Positions 35,198 through 45,200 of a stretch of 64,000 nucleotides of DNA are shown one piece after another. Made by a program: the position numbers and the translations under genes. The DNA comes from Celerinatantimonas sp046054165 (GTDB taxonomy: Bacteria > Pseudomonadota > Gammaproteobacteria > Enterobacterales > Celerinatantimonadaceae): NCBI RefSeq assembly GCF_046054165.1, contig NZ_JBFNXK010000006.1, positions 62,001-126,000 on the forward strand. The letters run 5' to 3'. Below the pieces are notes generated by a model. The model was not told the DNA's origin, made no database searches, and was given only the letters and a program-made list of their open reading frames with translations. Each line of letters opens with the position of its first letter. Position 1 is the first letter of the stretch.

Positions 35198-37918
35198 TTA
35201 CGGTAGCTCATTTTTCCATCGAATTGCAATCTCAAATGCTTTTTCAAATTCGACATCGTTAACATATTGGCTCATTTGCATCACCCGGACCAAAGCATCT
35301 GGATAATGACGGACACGAGACATTAATGATTTCAATGTAACTTCGACTGAAAAATCAGACTGTTGCAATTGTTCCAACAATATTTCTAAATCCGCAGCCG
35401 TTAAGATTTGCGGATGATCAACCCCATGCTCCTGACGTTCCTGAAATAAGGGTGCCAACTGTTTCATGATCACCGAAAGCTCCAATAGTAGCGGCTTCGG
35501 ATCCACATCCAATTGATGTTGCAACCGTTTTTCAACCTCGGTAGCCAAAGCTGACAACTCAAATGCTCCGATATACGCGGCATTCGATTTTAAAGTATGA
35601 GCCACATCCGCCAATTGCTCATCAGCCATCGTGCCGAATGCCCCTCGATCCAACCATGCGGCATATTGCTGATAGAAAGTCTCGACCAGTGACAGATACA
35701 GATCATAACGCCCTCCCAACTGTTTTAGAGCCCGAGGCACTACTAATCCTGAAATAGCCGATAACGCTGCAATTTGTAAAGATTGCGGATTCGCCACAGA
35801 TTTTGTGGCCGCAGCAATAGTTGCCGGGTGAGGTAACGGTTGATGTAAACATTCCGCCAAGACCTGATATAACTCGCTCGGAGCCACGGGCTTACCAATA
35901 TGAGCGTCCATCCCTGCGCTTAAACACTCATGGATGGCACTGTCACTGACATGAGCGGTCATAGCGACAATCGGCTGTCGAAAATGCATCTGTTTGCGGA
36001 GTAAACGAGTGGTCGATAACCCATCGAGCTTCGGCATCTGGATATCCATCAACACAATATCCACGGGCTGCTGTTTGAGCAATTCAATGGCCTCTTCACC
36101 ATCATTGGCAATCAGCACTTCAATCCCACAGTCATCCAGATATCCCTGAGCTACCTGTTGATTCACTAAATTATCTTCCACGAGCAACAAACGATAGGCT
36201 GATAAATCAATGGGGGTTGATACTGTGCTTGGGGCATGTACCGGTCCAATACGAAATAATATTTCTTCAACGGCATCAAATAACGAGGAGGGCGAAACCG
36301 GCTTTTCTAAAAAACGACTAATTAATCCTGATTGTAAATGTTCCAGTACCGCTTGTTTCTGATAGGCAGAAATCATCAAAATCGGCGGGGGCTGGGTATG
36401 AAACAGCTTTTTGATCCGTCGGGAAGTTTCCACACCATCGATACCGGGCATTTTCCAATCCAACAGAACCGCTTCAAAAGGCCGATCGGATGTAAATGCC
36501 TGCGCGATTTTTTCAAGCGCCTGATGACCATTGGTCGCCGTTTCGACCTGATAACCTAACTCATCCAGCATACCGGTTAATGCTTTGCGGGATAATTCCA
36601 GATCATCCACCACTAAAACCTTATGTCCGCTTCCCTCTTTAAAATGCCGACTCATGGGAGATGACTCTGCGATTTTTAAAGGAAGGGCTACATGAAAACA
36701 GCTCCCCTTTCCCTCTTCACTGTCTAAAGAGATAGAACCGCCCATCAGCTGACACAATCGCTGACTAATAAACAATCCTAATCCACTGCCCCCATAACGC
36801 CGAGTAATACTATCATCAGCCTGAGCGAAGGCCCGAAACAGATGTTCCTGCTGAGCCTTGGATATTCCGATCCCAGTGTCAGTCACCTCAAAATGCAACC
36901 ATATCTGATCACTTAACTGAGCCGATTCGGCATAAATTTTTAACGATACTGACCCTTGCTCCGTAAATTTAAGCGCATTCCCAATCAGATTGATCACGAT
37001 TTGCTGGATCCGGGTCGGATCGCCAATCAATTTATCCGGAACGGCGGGGTCAATATCCAAGACCATTTCAATCCCTTTTTCATGGGATTTCAGATCCCCC
37101 ACATTCAGGGCCTGACAGACCACCGATTCTAAATCAAATTCAATCTGTTCAATTTGGATCCCATTCACTTCAATTTTGGAAAAATCTAAAATATCATTCA
37201 CCAACCGCAGCAAAACTTCCCCGGAATCCAGAATTTTAGCCACATAATCCTGCTGAATATGATCTAAGGGGGTTTTGTGTAATAGTGAGCACATTCCAAG
37301 CATCGCGTTGATTGGAGTACGGATTTCATGGCTCATCCGCGCGACAAAAGACGATTTAGCTTCCAGAGCAATCTCTAATTCCTGAGTCGTCTGCTCTAAG
37401 TCTCGAGTTCTGGATTTAACCTTGTCATCCAGATTTTTATTAATATTTTCAAGTGCCTGGCTATATTCCTGAAGCTTGATATTGGCAGCCAGCGCCATCT
37501 GCTCAGCAGCTTTGATATCGGATATATCCCGGCTGACCCCACAGACAAAAGCAGGGTGACCAGATTCATCAAAAATGGGAACGAACAAAGTGCTGGCAAA
37601 CAAGTCCCGACCCGATTCAGTGACATATTGTTCAATACTCACCGGTTTTCTGGCCTCAATCGCCTCGTGATAAGCCGCATAGAGACCCTCAACAATCTCG
37701 TCATTCCAGAATTTCCGAAGGCTCAATCGGCAATACTGCTCCTCCTCCTTTAATCCCATCATAGCCCGGGAAGCCGGATTATTATCATAAAGTGAAAATT
37801 CGCCATCAGGCTCGACAGCCATAATAAACATGAAATCAGCAGAATGTTCCCACAACTGAGCAAAACACTCCTTCATCACCTGTTGGTGATCAATGTCGTC
37901 ATGCGGATAAGAAGTCAT
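35198..37918 (-). CDS. Hybrid sensor histidine kinase (PAS-HisKA-HATPase-REC-REC-HPt)
   Basis: A 906-residue soluble kinase without membrane segments. A PAS domain (about 20-145) leads to a coiled coil and the HisKA dimerisation domain with phospho-His in ARMSHEIRTPINAM near residue 200. The HATPase domain has VINLIGNALKFTEQG (N box) and DTGIGI plus GSGLGLFI. REC1 carries VLLDWKMPGIDG; REC2 carries IVLMDIQMPKLDG. A C-terminal HPt has the histidine in DVAHTLKSNAAYIGAF. Layout is of the BarA/RpfC kind. Ligand unknown; the PAS domain suggests a cytoplasmic cue. Confidence 0.94.
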   Translation of the reverse strand: MTSYPHDDIDHQQVMKECFAQLWEHSADFMFIMAVEPDGEFSLYDNNPASRAMMGLKEEEQYCRLSLRKFWNDEIVEGLYAAYHEAIEARKPVSIEQYVTESGRDLFASTLFVPIFDESGHPAFVCGVSRDISDIKAAEQMALAANIKLQEYSQALENINKNLDDKVKSRTRDLEQTTQELEIALEAKSSFVARMSHEIRTPINAMLGMCSLLHKTPLDHIQQDYVAKILDSGEVLLRLVNDILDFSKIEVNGIQIEQIEFDLESVVCQALNVGDLKSHEKGIEMVLDIDPAVPDKLIGDPTRIQQIVINLIGNALKFTEQGSVSLKIYAESAQLSDQIWLHFEVTDTGIGISKAQQEHLFRAFAQADDSITRRYGGSGLGLFISQRLCQLMGGSISLDSEEGKGSCFHVALPLKIAESSPMSRHFKEGSGHKVLVVDDLELSRKALTGMLDELGYQVETATNGHQALEKIAQAFTSDRPFEAVLLDWKMPGIDGVETSRRIKKLFHTQPPPILMISAYQKQAVLEHLQSGLISRFLEKPVSPSSLFDAVEEILFRIGPVHAPSTVSTPIDLSAYRLLLVEDNLVNQQVAQGYLDDCGIEVLIANDGEEAIELLKQQPVDIVLMDIQMPKLDGLSTTRLLRKQMHFRQPIVAMTAHVSDSAIHECLSAGMDAHIGKPVAPSELYQVLAECLHQPLPHPATIAAATKSVANPQSLQIAALSAISGLVVPRALKQLGGRYDLYLSLVETFYQQYAAWLDRGAFGTMADEQLADVAHTLKSNAAYIGAFELSALATEVEKRLQHQLDVDPKPLLLELSVIMKQLAPLFQERQEHGVDHPQILTAADLEILLEQLQQSDFSVEVTLKSLMSRVRHYPDALVRVMQMSQYVNDVEFEKAFEIAIRWKNELP

Positions 37919-38138
37919 TCAGTATCCTTACACCTTCCCTTTCAAAACATTACTAAAACAGCCTACAGGCCGCTTCAATCCAAGCTGCATGCTTATTAAA
38001 CTGACCTGTTTTGAAAGCGTCTGTCAACAAAAATACCCAAGATCGTAAAATATCAACTAATCTATCAATATAATTGATAAATAGATATCAAGATCAAGTC
38101 AACCCTGATAGAAAACGAGCATGGAAAAGCGAAAATAC

Positions 38139-38168
38139 AAACCGCTCATCAAAAATCATCAGCGGTTT
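38139..38168 (-). terminator. Terminator after the avidin-like gene
   Basis: AAACCGCT (38139-38146) and AGCGGTTT (38161-38168) form a perfect stem with a 14-base loop, 32 bp past the stop of the avidin-like gene. It would close the minus-strand transcription unit of the pepsin and avidin-like genes. Confidence 0.75.
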
Positions 38169-38200
38169 GAAACTTATGTGAGAGATGAATATCGGAGTGA

Positions 38201-38980
38201 CTAAGCTGTCGTCAAGCGTAGGGATGCGGCATTCGCTTGCAAATAAGCATTACCTATCGAGGTTCCATTCGCTTGCCAGGCGGTAAGGATCAGTTGAGCT
38301 TGCTGCAAATCCAGATAACCACTTAACGAAAAAGGCTTCCCGTCAGGATTCATCGTCGCTAACGAGAGACTCTGTCGGTAGGATACTCCGGCCAATGACA
38401 GCGTATCGGTAAATCCCTGAAAAGGCTGAGCCGAACCCTCCGCAAATACGATAACACCACTCACCCATCCGTAGGAATTAACGACTTTCAATTTCAGTTG
38501 GATCCCGCTGCCTAGCTCACGCCAAGAGCCATTGATCGGATTGTCGATGACTTTCTGTGGTATTTGCCAATCCAAAGAGCAGGGCTGAGCAGCCCCGGTG
38601 CGGATAAAACCCAGTTTATCCACATAATCCCCCACGGCCATATTGTCATAATCGACGGTCGCAACCAGTGAATTAATCAAGGACAGTTCACCTTGGTCAT
38701 TGAGTTGTCCACAGTAGGTCGAGACCCAATGCCAGGTTCCATTATAATCACTTGGCTTAGCATTCAGAGCTTGCCAGTCAATGGATAACACCAGTGCCTG
38801 TCCCTTGTCCTGCGTCGGTTCCTGTGGAACACAACGCCCAAATACTGGATAGGTTCCCGATGCACCGGTCGTTGAAAAATAACTGCCAGTAATCACGCCC
38901 AAAGGATCCACGTTCAGATCCATAACTGAGTGATAGCTGTTCTCCCAGCGCCCAGCTAACTGATATTGTGACTCACTCAT
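38201..38980 (-). CDS. Tandem avidin-like protein (two avidin-fold domains)
   Basis: A 259-residue protein that I read as two avidin/streptavidin-type domains. Domain 1 (about 8-125) has the avidin order: GRWENSYHS (compare W-x-N-x-x-x-S of streptavidin), ITGSYFSTTG (compare TGTYESAVG), a strand ending SIDWQ and TYCGQLN (compare WSGQY). Domain 2 (about 145-259) repeats the pattern with NGSWRELGSG and VSGVIVFAEG, then SGYLDL and LTAWQ. Several biotin contacts seem kept in domain 1 (Asn, Ser, Tyr, Ser) but later tryptophans and the Asp are replaced, so biotin binding is doubtful. No signal peptide. It starts 9 bp after the pepsin-like gene stop, hence the same operon. The avidin call rests on motif recognition. 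Confidence 0.65.
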   Translation of the reverse strand: MSESQYQLAGRWENSYHSVMDLNVDPLGVITGSYFSTTGASGTYPVFGRCVPQEPTQDKGQALVLSIDWQALNAKPSDYNGTWHWVSTYCGQLNDQGELSLINSLVATVDYDNMAVGDYVDKLGFIRTGAAQPCSLDWQIPQKVIDNPINGSWRELGSGIQLKLKVVNSYGWVSGVIVFAEGSAQPFQGFTDTLSLAGVSYRQSLSLATMNPDGKPFSLSGYLDLQQAQLILTAWQANGTSIGNAYLQANAASLRLTTA

Positions 38981-38989
38981 GCAAATCTC

Positions 38990-40183
38990 CTAACTGAAAA
39001 TAGCGGCTGAAGTGGGTTGTTGAGTCTGAATGATGGGCACGCCCCCCAGTTTATTAAATAACCAGATCCCTTTCGGTTCGATCGCACCATTCGCGCCCAT
39101 CTGATACTGATAAACGGTATATAAATGGTCCATCAAGACGGAACCGACTAACGCGATCTGCTCTAGCCCTTGCATGGGTTGAAACTGTGGGAACGTCTCC
39201 CCGATATGGTCCCCCGCTTCAATCGTCACCTGATAAACATCCGACGGGATCGCCAACTGCTGCGGTAACCCCTTATCATCCGGCCCCAGATCAATCGTCA
39301 GCACATCTCCTGTACGAGTGGTTTCTTCCAGCAATTTTTGCATCACCGTAGGGTCACCTTTAAACAGTGAGGATCCCGAATCCAGACACAAATAATAAGG
39401 ATGTGCGCTATCACTGGCACAGATCAACTCTTGGCCCACCGTCATCGACTGAAACTCACTGGTCCAAACATAATAAAGCGATTCCACACTCGACTTTTGC
39501 CACGGCAGAAATAGATATTCATGACTCTCACAATAACGAGGGTCCAATTGACCAAAACTAACGGTTCCCTGATTAGTCGCGGCATCAGTTTCAAATGCAA
39601 TCCATAAATGCGATGGATCCATGATGCCCGCTTCCAACAAAGATTCCACAAAATGAAAGGACTGATCTTCACGGCTGCGATGGATCCCACGATAAGCGAT
39701 CGGTTGATGGGACGGACTACTCGGCAGGGAACTATAACTAGGGAGACCAAGACCGCCATCCCAGTTCAACTCCTGAAACTGGTTACCACTGTACTTTTTA
39801 GATAAATATAATTCAGAGTCAAGTGTCGTGATTGCAGACGCATCCACAGAAGCGACAACCGGGAAACTCATCCGATCCGCCCCCTGCTCAACCGACATGG
39901 TTCCCCAGGGTCCAAAGTCAACATCGGGATGATCAGGCTGCTGGAGTTTAAAGGTACTCGAATACTCACTATTAAATGCAAGCCCCCCATAGTGCTGACG
40001 ATCAGCCACCGGACTCACCCCCGAAGAGACCCAGTTAAAGTTACTGCCGGTATCCAGCGCTATTTTTAGGATCTGAGGCGGCGTACCAATGCCGATCTGA
40101 GCATACCAAGGTGTAGCCCCGTTGGACTGATAAGGCCCCCGAAACAAAGTTAACGACAGTCCCGACGATGATGGATCATTCAT
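38990..40183 (-). CDS. Pepsin-like aspartic protease (family A1)
   Basis: A 397-residue A1-family protease, a group mostly eukaryotic but known in a few bacteria such as Shewanella (shewasin). Both lobes are present: the N-lobe active site is ALDTGSNFNWV with Asp44, preceded by WYAQIGIGTPPQ typical of pepsins; the C-lobe active site is LCLDSGSSLFKG with Asp268. FDL.. -type flap and GGLGLPSY and IALVGSVLMDHLYTVYQY (compare ILGDVFLRxYYxVFD) also fit. No signal peptide and no obvious propeptide, so it may act in the cytoplasm. Length is close to mature pepsins plus insertions. Paired with the avidin-like gene. Confidence 0.85.
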   Translation of the reverse strand: MNDPSSSGLSLTLFRGPYQSNGATPWYAQIGIGTPPQILKIALDTGSNFNWVSSGVSPVADRQHYGGLAFNSEYSSTFKLQQPDHPDVDFGPWGTMSVEQGADRMSFPVVASVDASAITTLDSELYLSKKYSGNQFQELNWDGGLGLPSYSSLPSSPSHQPIAYRGIHRSREDQSFHFVESLLEAGIMDPSHLWIAFETDAATNQGTVSFGQLDPRYCESHEYLFLPWQKSSVESLYYVWTSEFQSMTVGQELICASDSAHPYYLCLDSGSSLFKGDPTVMQKLLEETTRTGDVLTIDLGPDDKGLPQQLAIPSDVYQVTIEAGDHIGETFPQFQPMQGLEQIALVGSVLMDHLYTVYQYQMGANGAIEPKGIWLFNKLGGVPIIQTQQPTSAAIFS

Positions 40184-40366
40184 TGCTACAACATCCTTAT
40201 TAACAAAATAATTAACCTAATAAGTTTCTTCGGCTTTGTCGACCAGCCATGTCAGTTTTTACAAAAAAGAGACTGAACGACCTCTCAGTAGGGAATCAAC
40301 GCAAGGGAATCAGTCACAACGGGAAATCCACGGTCGTGAACGATTCAGAAAGGGGAAAGGGGCCTG
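40184..40366. other. Gap between kleisin-like and pepsin-like genes
   Basis: 183 bp on the path from the SMC-like operon to the pepsin/avidin pair. I see no strong stem with T-tract, so read-through is possible, but a separate promoter cannot be excluded. Confidence 0.3.
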
Positions 40367-41602
40367 TCAGACCACTTTTTTGATCAAGAGATCCTCAATC
40401 AATCGCAGGTCATTATCCGCTGATGCCTTTTGCTCACACATCTTAAGTTCGAGGTGTCGCTGCAAATGCCTCGGTAACGACTGATACTCAGCAATAATCT
40501 GATACAACCACATCTCGCTATCCCACGAAAGCGAGTGGGTCGTCAGATAATCCAATGCACTGATGCGCTTCCCGGACTGAGCGACATCCAAATAAAACTG
40601 TTCAACTGCGGCCTTTAACGCCTGCTGGCGCAAAGCCACCGCATCATTCACCGGAAGACTGGCCCCTGCAATAGAGGCCGGAGCCGAGAGTTCCTCAGCA
40701 GACAGCGATCGAGGTACGGCTTTCACAATCTCAGCCAATTGCACTTGGTCACTACTGCGATCCAATGCAATAGCTGCGGCCGGGATGATAGCTTCTGCCA
40801 CATTAAACAACCTGGGGAGCTCACTGCGATTCGGATAATCCAATGGTCGATAGCCCGGATGTTGCCGTAAAAAGGCAACGGTATTGGCGATCAGAAGTGA
40901 ACGAGATTGCTGTTGCCGGAACTTCGCCAACAACTCGACAAGTCGCTTTTGAACCTCAAGCAAACTACTGTGATGCGCACTCAATTGCATCTGTAGCTGA
41001 CTCACCAATAACTTACGCAGCCCATTACTCCCTTCGCAAAGGCCGATCAGTTCTTCAAAATCGATCAGTTCCAAACCATCCAGTAGGCGTCGCAGTTGAC
41101 TTTGCGCCCGCTCATTTTCACGGATTTTATCTTCAAGTGTGGCGACAAAACCAAAATCACTATTGAGCCGATGCCATAGACTATCAATCGCCTCGGCAAA
41201 CTGACCACTTAAATCATGGACCTGTTCAGTTAAACGCTGCAACTGAAGTTCAGCAATCGCATAATCCCCTTGTTGCTCGGCGCGGCGATAAGTGCCAACG
41301 CGATGGCGAAGTTGCTCCAGTTTATCCGCAACATCCGCATTGATCTGACGCCGATTTTCATCGGCGATCATGCTAGCGATCAGCTCACTCATCAAAGGCC
41401 GTAACATCAGTGGTTGATCGGGGCTCGGTCGCCACAAAATACGTGCATCGATCAGCTTTTTCAGTGCCAATTCACTGACGGCATTTTCTGGAACCTGCCC
41501 CTCGACATAAGCACTCATTAACACCTGATGATGCTTACCCAAGAGCGCCAGCCGTTTAGCACCCACTTGAAAAATCGCCGAAGTCGGCGCCATTTCACTC
41601 AT
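40367..41602 (-). CDS. Kleisin-like subunit of an SMC complex (MksF/JetA-like)
   Basis: A 411-residue, mostly helical protein in the third position of an SMC-type operon. The N-terminus is winged-helix-like (VSELALKKLIDARILW), the centre forms long helices (QLRHRVGTYRRAEQQGDYAI, then RLTEQVHDL), and the C-terminus may be a second winged helix. That plan matches bacterial kleisins of the MukF/MksF/JetA group. Its ATG overlaps the stop of the MksE-like gene by one base. Identification is mainly from operon position and helical plan; sequence motifs are weak. Confidence 0.6.
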   Translation of the reverse strand: MSEMAPTSAIFQVGAKRLALLGKHHQVLMSAYVEGQVPENAVSELALKKLIDARILWRPSPDQPLMLRPLMSELIASMIADENRRQINADVADKLEQLRHRVGTYRRAEQQGDYAIAELQLQRLTEQVHDLSGQFAEAIDSLWHRLNSDFGFVATLEDKIRENERAQSQLRRLLDGLELIDFEELIGLCEGSNGLRKLLVSQLQMQLSAHHSSLLEVQKRLVELLAKFRQQQSRSLLIANTVAFLRQHPGYRPLDYPNRSELPRLFNVAEAIIPAAAIALDRSSDQVQLAEIVKAVPRSLSAEELSAPASIAGASLPVNDAVALRQQALKAAVEQFYLDVAQSGKRISALDYLTTHSLSWDSEMWLYQIIAEYQSLPRHLQRHLELKMCEQKASADNDLRLIEDLLIKKVV

Positions 41603-42222
41603 CAGAGCAGGCCCTCCTGAGTGGGTTCACTCTCGATCGGCAGATGTTCTTCACTACGGATAAACTGGATCAGTTCAATCAGATAGTCGATCTTCCCGGT
41701 CACAATATAATACTGACGTTCCGTATGTGGCTGGAGCAAATACCCATGCTCTTTCAGCCGGCGGAAGATCAGTTTAATTTGATTATCCAATGCTTCACTG
41801 TGACTATTAAAAAACCGATCTGCGGCCAATTGATTCAGCCGCTGACGCAGACTTTGGTTATCTTCGCAGCGCAGCACAAACTCCTGTAACTTCAGGGTAT
41901 CCCCCGCACTGAGCGCCCGATCTTGCCCCATCGCTTCCTGTACCAATTGCATCCATTCCAGCAGCGGTAATAAAGCCTGAATCGTCTCGTTAAACTGGCG
42001 AGTGAGTTGTTCACGGGCGGCACCGTTGAGCTCCACATATCCTAAAAAAAATACGGAACCATCGGTACTGGCCACCAAACGACGGTTTAATGGCCGTAAA
42101 TAGTGATCAATATCCTCATGTGTCTTAAGGTCACTTAAATGTCGAAAAGCATCCTCATCACTGACCTGACAGATAAATTCACCACGCAGTAAACGCTCTA
42201 ATAACGGGCCGTGTTGGATCAT
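41602..42222 (-). CDS. MukE/MksE-like SMC complex subunit
   Basis: A 206-residue protein fitting the MukE/MksE/JetB (DUF4194-type) class: tandem winged-helix fold, with FICQVSDEDAFRHLSDLKTH near the start and IFRRLKEHGYLLQP near the C-terminus. It overlaps the SMC gene by 4 bp (ATGA) and the kleisin gene by one base, so the three products are probably made in fixed ratio. Family assignment inferred from context plus size. Confidence 0.62.
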   Translation of the reverse strand: MIQHGPLLERLLRGEFICQVSDEDAFRHLSDLKTHEDIDHYLRPLNRRLVASTDGSVFFLGYVELNGAAREQLTRQFNETIQALLPLLEWMQLVQEAMGQDRALSAGDTLKLQEFVLRCEDNQSLRQRLNQLAADRFFNSHSEALDNQIKLIFRRLKEHGYLLQPHTERQYYIVTGKIDYLIELIQFIRSEEHLPIESEPTQEGLL

Positions 42223-45200
42223 GAGGGGATCTCCATCGTTTGCGCCAAAGTTTGGGCCAGCGGGCTCAGTTTCGGTTGGATCCGCTTCAGTTGACGCTGC
42301 GTGGGATCCTGCTGATTCACGGCCAGCAGATAACGATGTGAAAAGAGCATCAAAACATCTGATTCCGGGTTCGGAAACGCGCCGACAATAATAATTTGAT
42401 TATCACTACAAGCCTGAAAGAGTTTCTCAACATTGTGATAGGCGAGTGTCCCAATTTCATCGATCGGCCAATGGATCGTCACCACCGCATCACCGCGCAT
42501 CAATCGCGTAAATGCCAGCAAATACTTACATAAAATCAGATACGCCATTCCGTGGCTGGATGATTCAAGCAATTGCCGATCATTTTTAATCACCAACTCG
42601 GAGCCACTTTCCCGAAGATGTAGTTCTAAACGCAAGAGCGATTCCATCTGATATTGTTCGTTAGCTCGCAGCAATTCGACCACATCAGCCAAAGCATCTA
42701 AATACGCATCGGAAGGCAGTGCCTTACCCGATTGGCTCCATTCATCATACAGATTGGCAAAATGCTTCAATGGTTCCCAAAAGCCGAGTTCATCGATCGT
42801 CGAAATGATTTTTACCTCTGAGCGCTCAATGCCTTCCAACGTGAGATCATCGGCCACCGCATCACTGAGTCGTTTACTCTGGCGTGCAATCCGCTGATTG
42901 ATATCCCGAAACACAATAAAGAATTTTTTTAAATCACCGCCGATATTTTCGCCCATTTCCAGCAATTGCCGCTGTTGATCACGCAAAATATGCAGCAAAT
43001 TTCCCAAAATATGCAGTGATGCGCGAAGGGGACTATTTTCCGGTAGCTTACGTTTCTCATAATCAAGACGATCTAAAAACTCAACTCCAGCATCTTTACT
43101 CAACAGTAATTCAAACTGTTCCAACTGATCTCGCAGCTGTTTTTCCAATTGACTACGCGAGGCCAGAGTTTCACTGGCACGGCTCATCCGCTCGGTCAGA
43201 TCACTACCGGCCGCCAGCGACTGCTGCGCCGGGGCCAAATCCAACACGCGCAACTTCGTCAAGAGTGGCGTCAATTGCTGCACCCAGCTTTCAGCATAAT
43301 GCAACTCATTCTGACACTGCTCTTTACGCTCATCTAAGCGCTGACGCTGTTGGGTGAAATCGCTATGCAGGTGCTCAAGCTGACTCACGCACTGTCGCTG
43401 CATCTGTTTAAGTTGAGTTTCCTCTTCAAGCAATTTAGGCCGGTACTGTTGCCAGTCCAGCTCCATAAAACGCTGCCATTGCACCAGCTCATCCAGACGA
43501 GCCGCCACGGATTCAATCTGAGTCTGCAGTTGCTGCTGACGCTGTTTGGATTGCGCAATCCGGCTCGGATCAACCCCTTTATCCGACAATTCTTCATTAA
43601 AGGCCTGTTCTAGCTCTTGAAGCTGAGCCCGATGGCTATCCCGTTTTTGTTCCAGCTGTCGTTCCAGCATCTCAATTGCATCATCAACGGTTTGCAGCTC
43701 ACTTTCCCAATCCAGCTGAAACTCTAGTTTCTGCGCCTGATAATCATCATTTAAGGCGGTCAACGCTTTATCTTGGCGCTGCTCAATTTGCTGTTGTTGC
43801 GCACGCGCATTTTCAAACTGTTCCCGCCATTTACATTGGTTTTTCACATTGAGTTGCTGGAGCTCATCACGCAAGCGATCCCGAGCTTCGCGGGCATAAT
43901 CGATATCCTGTTCAGCTTGCGTCACCTGCCACTGAGCTTGCTCAACCTGCTCACGCAATAATTGGCTATTTTCGTGACATTGATTGAGCTCTTTTTCGGC
44001 GTGTTGCTGTTTTTGTTGCAGGGATCCAAGCTGCAATTCAGCTCGGTGTAGCTGTGCAGTTAGCTCGGTCTCATCTTGCGCATATTCAGGCGCATCAATC
44101 ACATTGAGATCCAGACGGACACCCAAAATAGTCTCACCCGCGTCGTCAAACTGCGGTGAAAGATCGGTACGTTCTAATAAACTGGCTTCAATCACTTTAC
44201 CGAAGCGCTGCTCCCAGCCGGGCTGATGCTGTCGGAGCAGCTGACGCAGCGTTCCTTCTTGAGGGGTCAGCTGAGTTTGCAACTGTGCGAGCGCCTGCTG
44301 CTGTTGCCGCACACTCAACCGCATCTGTGAGAGCGCCTGATCAGCTTTTTCACGAAGTTCACGGCTTTGCTGCCATTGTTGCTGCAAACGAGCCTGTTGC
44401 CGACTGACGCTCTGATAGTTTTGTTGTAGCTGCTCCAAACGCAATTCGGCCTGTTGTAGAGGTTCCAACTGCGCCGGCGTCAATGAGGAATGATTCAGCT
44501 GACTTTCCAAGACGGCAATTTCACTGAGCGTATCGGTAATTTGTTGATGAAATTGGTTTTGCAGGTGTTGCCGCTGGCTTTGATAGTCATGCTCATGGTC
44601 GCTACGTTTTTGCTGTTGACGCTCACGCAAGGCATCTTTTTGCTGTTGCAAATCGCGGGTTTTGACCCGATGCTGCTCACTTAAACGCTGCAACGCATCG
44701 CCCAGCTTTGCCTTACGCTGGGCTAATTGACGTTCAATATCCTGATGCTGTTCCAGCATTAAATGATGCTGTTCTTTGAGCTCTTCCAACGTTTCACGCC
44801 ACAGTGGCAACGATGCACTATCTCGCTGTAACTGGGGCATATTTTGGTTTTCATAATCATCAAACCGTTGCTGCAAATTGTCTAACCGGATCGTTTTTTC
44901 TTGTAAATCCGCATCAACTCGGCTCTGTTCGGCCTGCGCAACATCTCGGGCGGTTACATATTGTTCCCGTGTTTTTTTGAGTTCGTCACGAACCTGAGCC
45001 AGTTGCGCTTGAGCGTCGGCGAAAAGACGTTTTTGCTGCTCATAGTCCTTTTCAAGTACCGGCAATAATTGGGCTAGCTGGAGCTCATGTCCCGCCAATT
45101 GCACAGCCAATTGCTGGAGCATCTCAAAATTTTGTTGCAACGGTTCAAGACGCATCGACTGACGCATCTGCTGGATCCATTCCCGTGCTTTGGTATTTTT

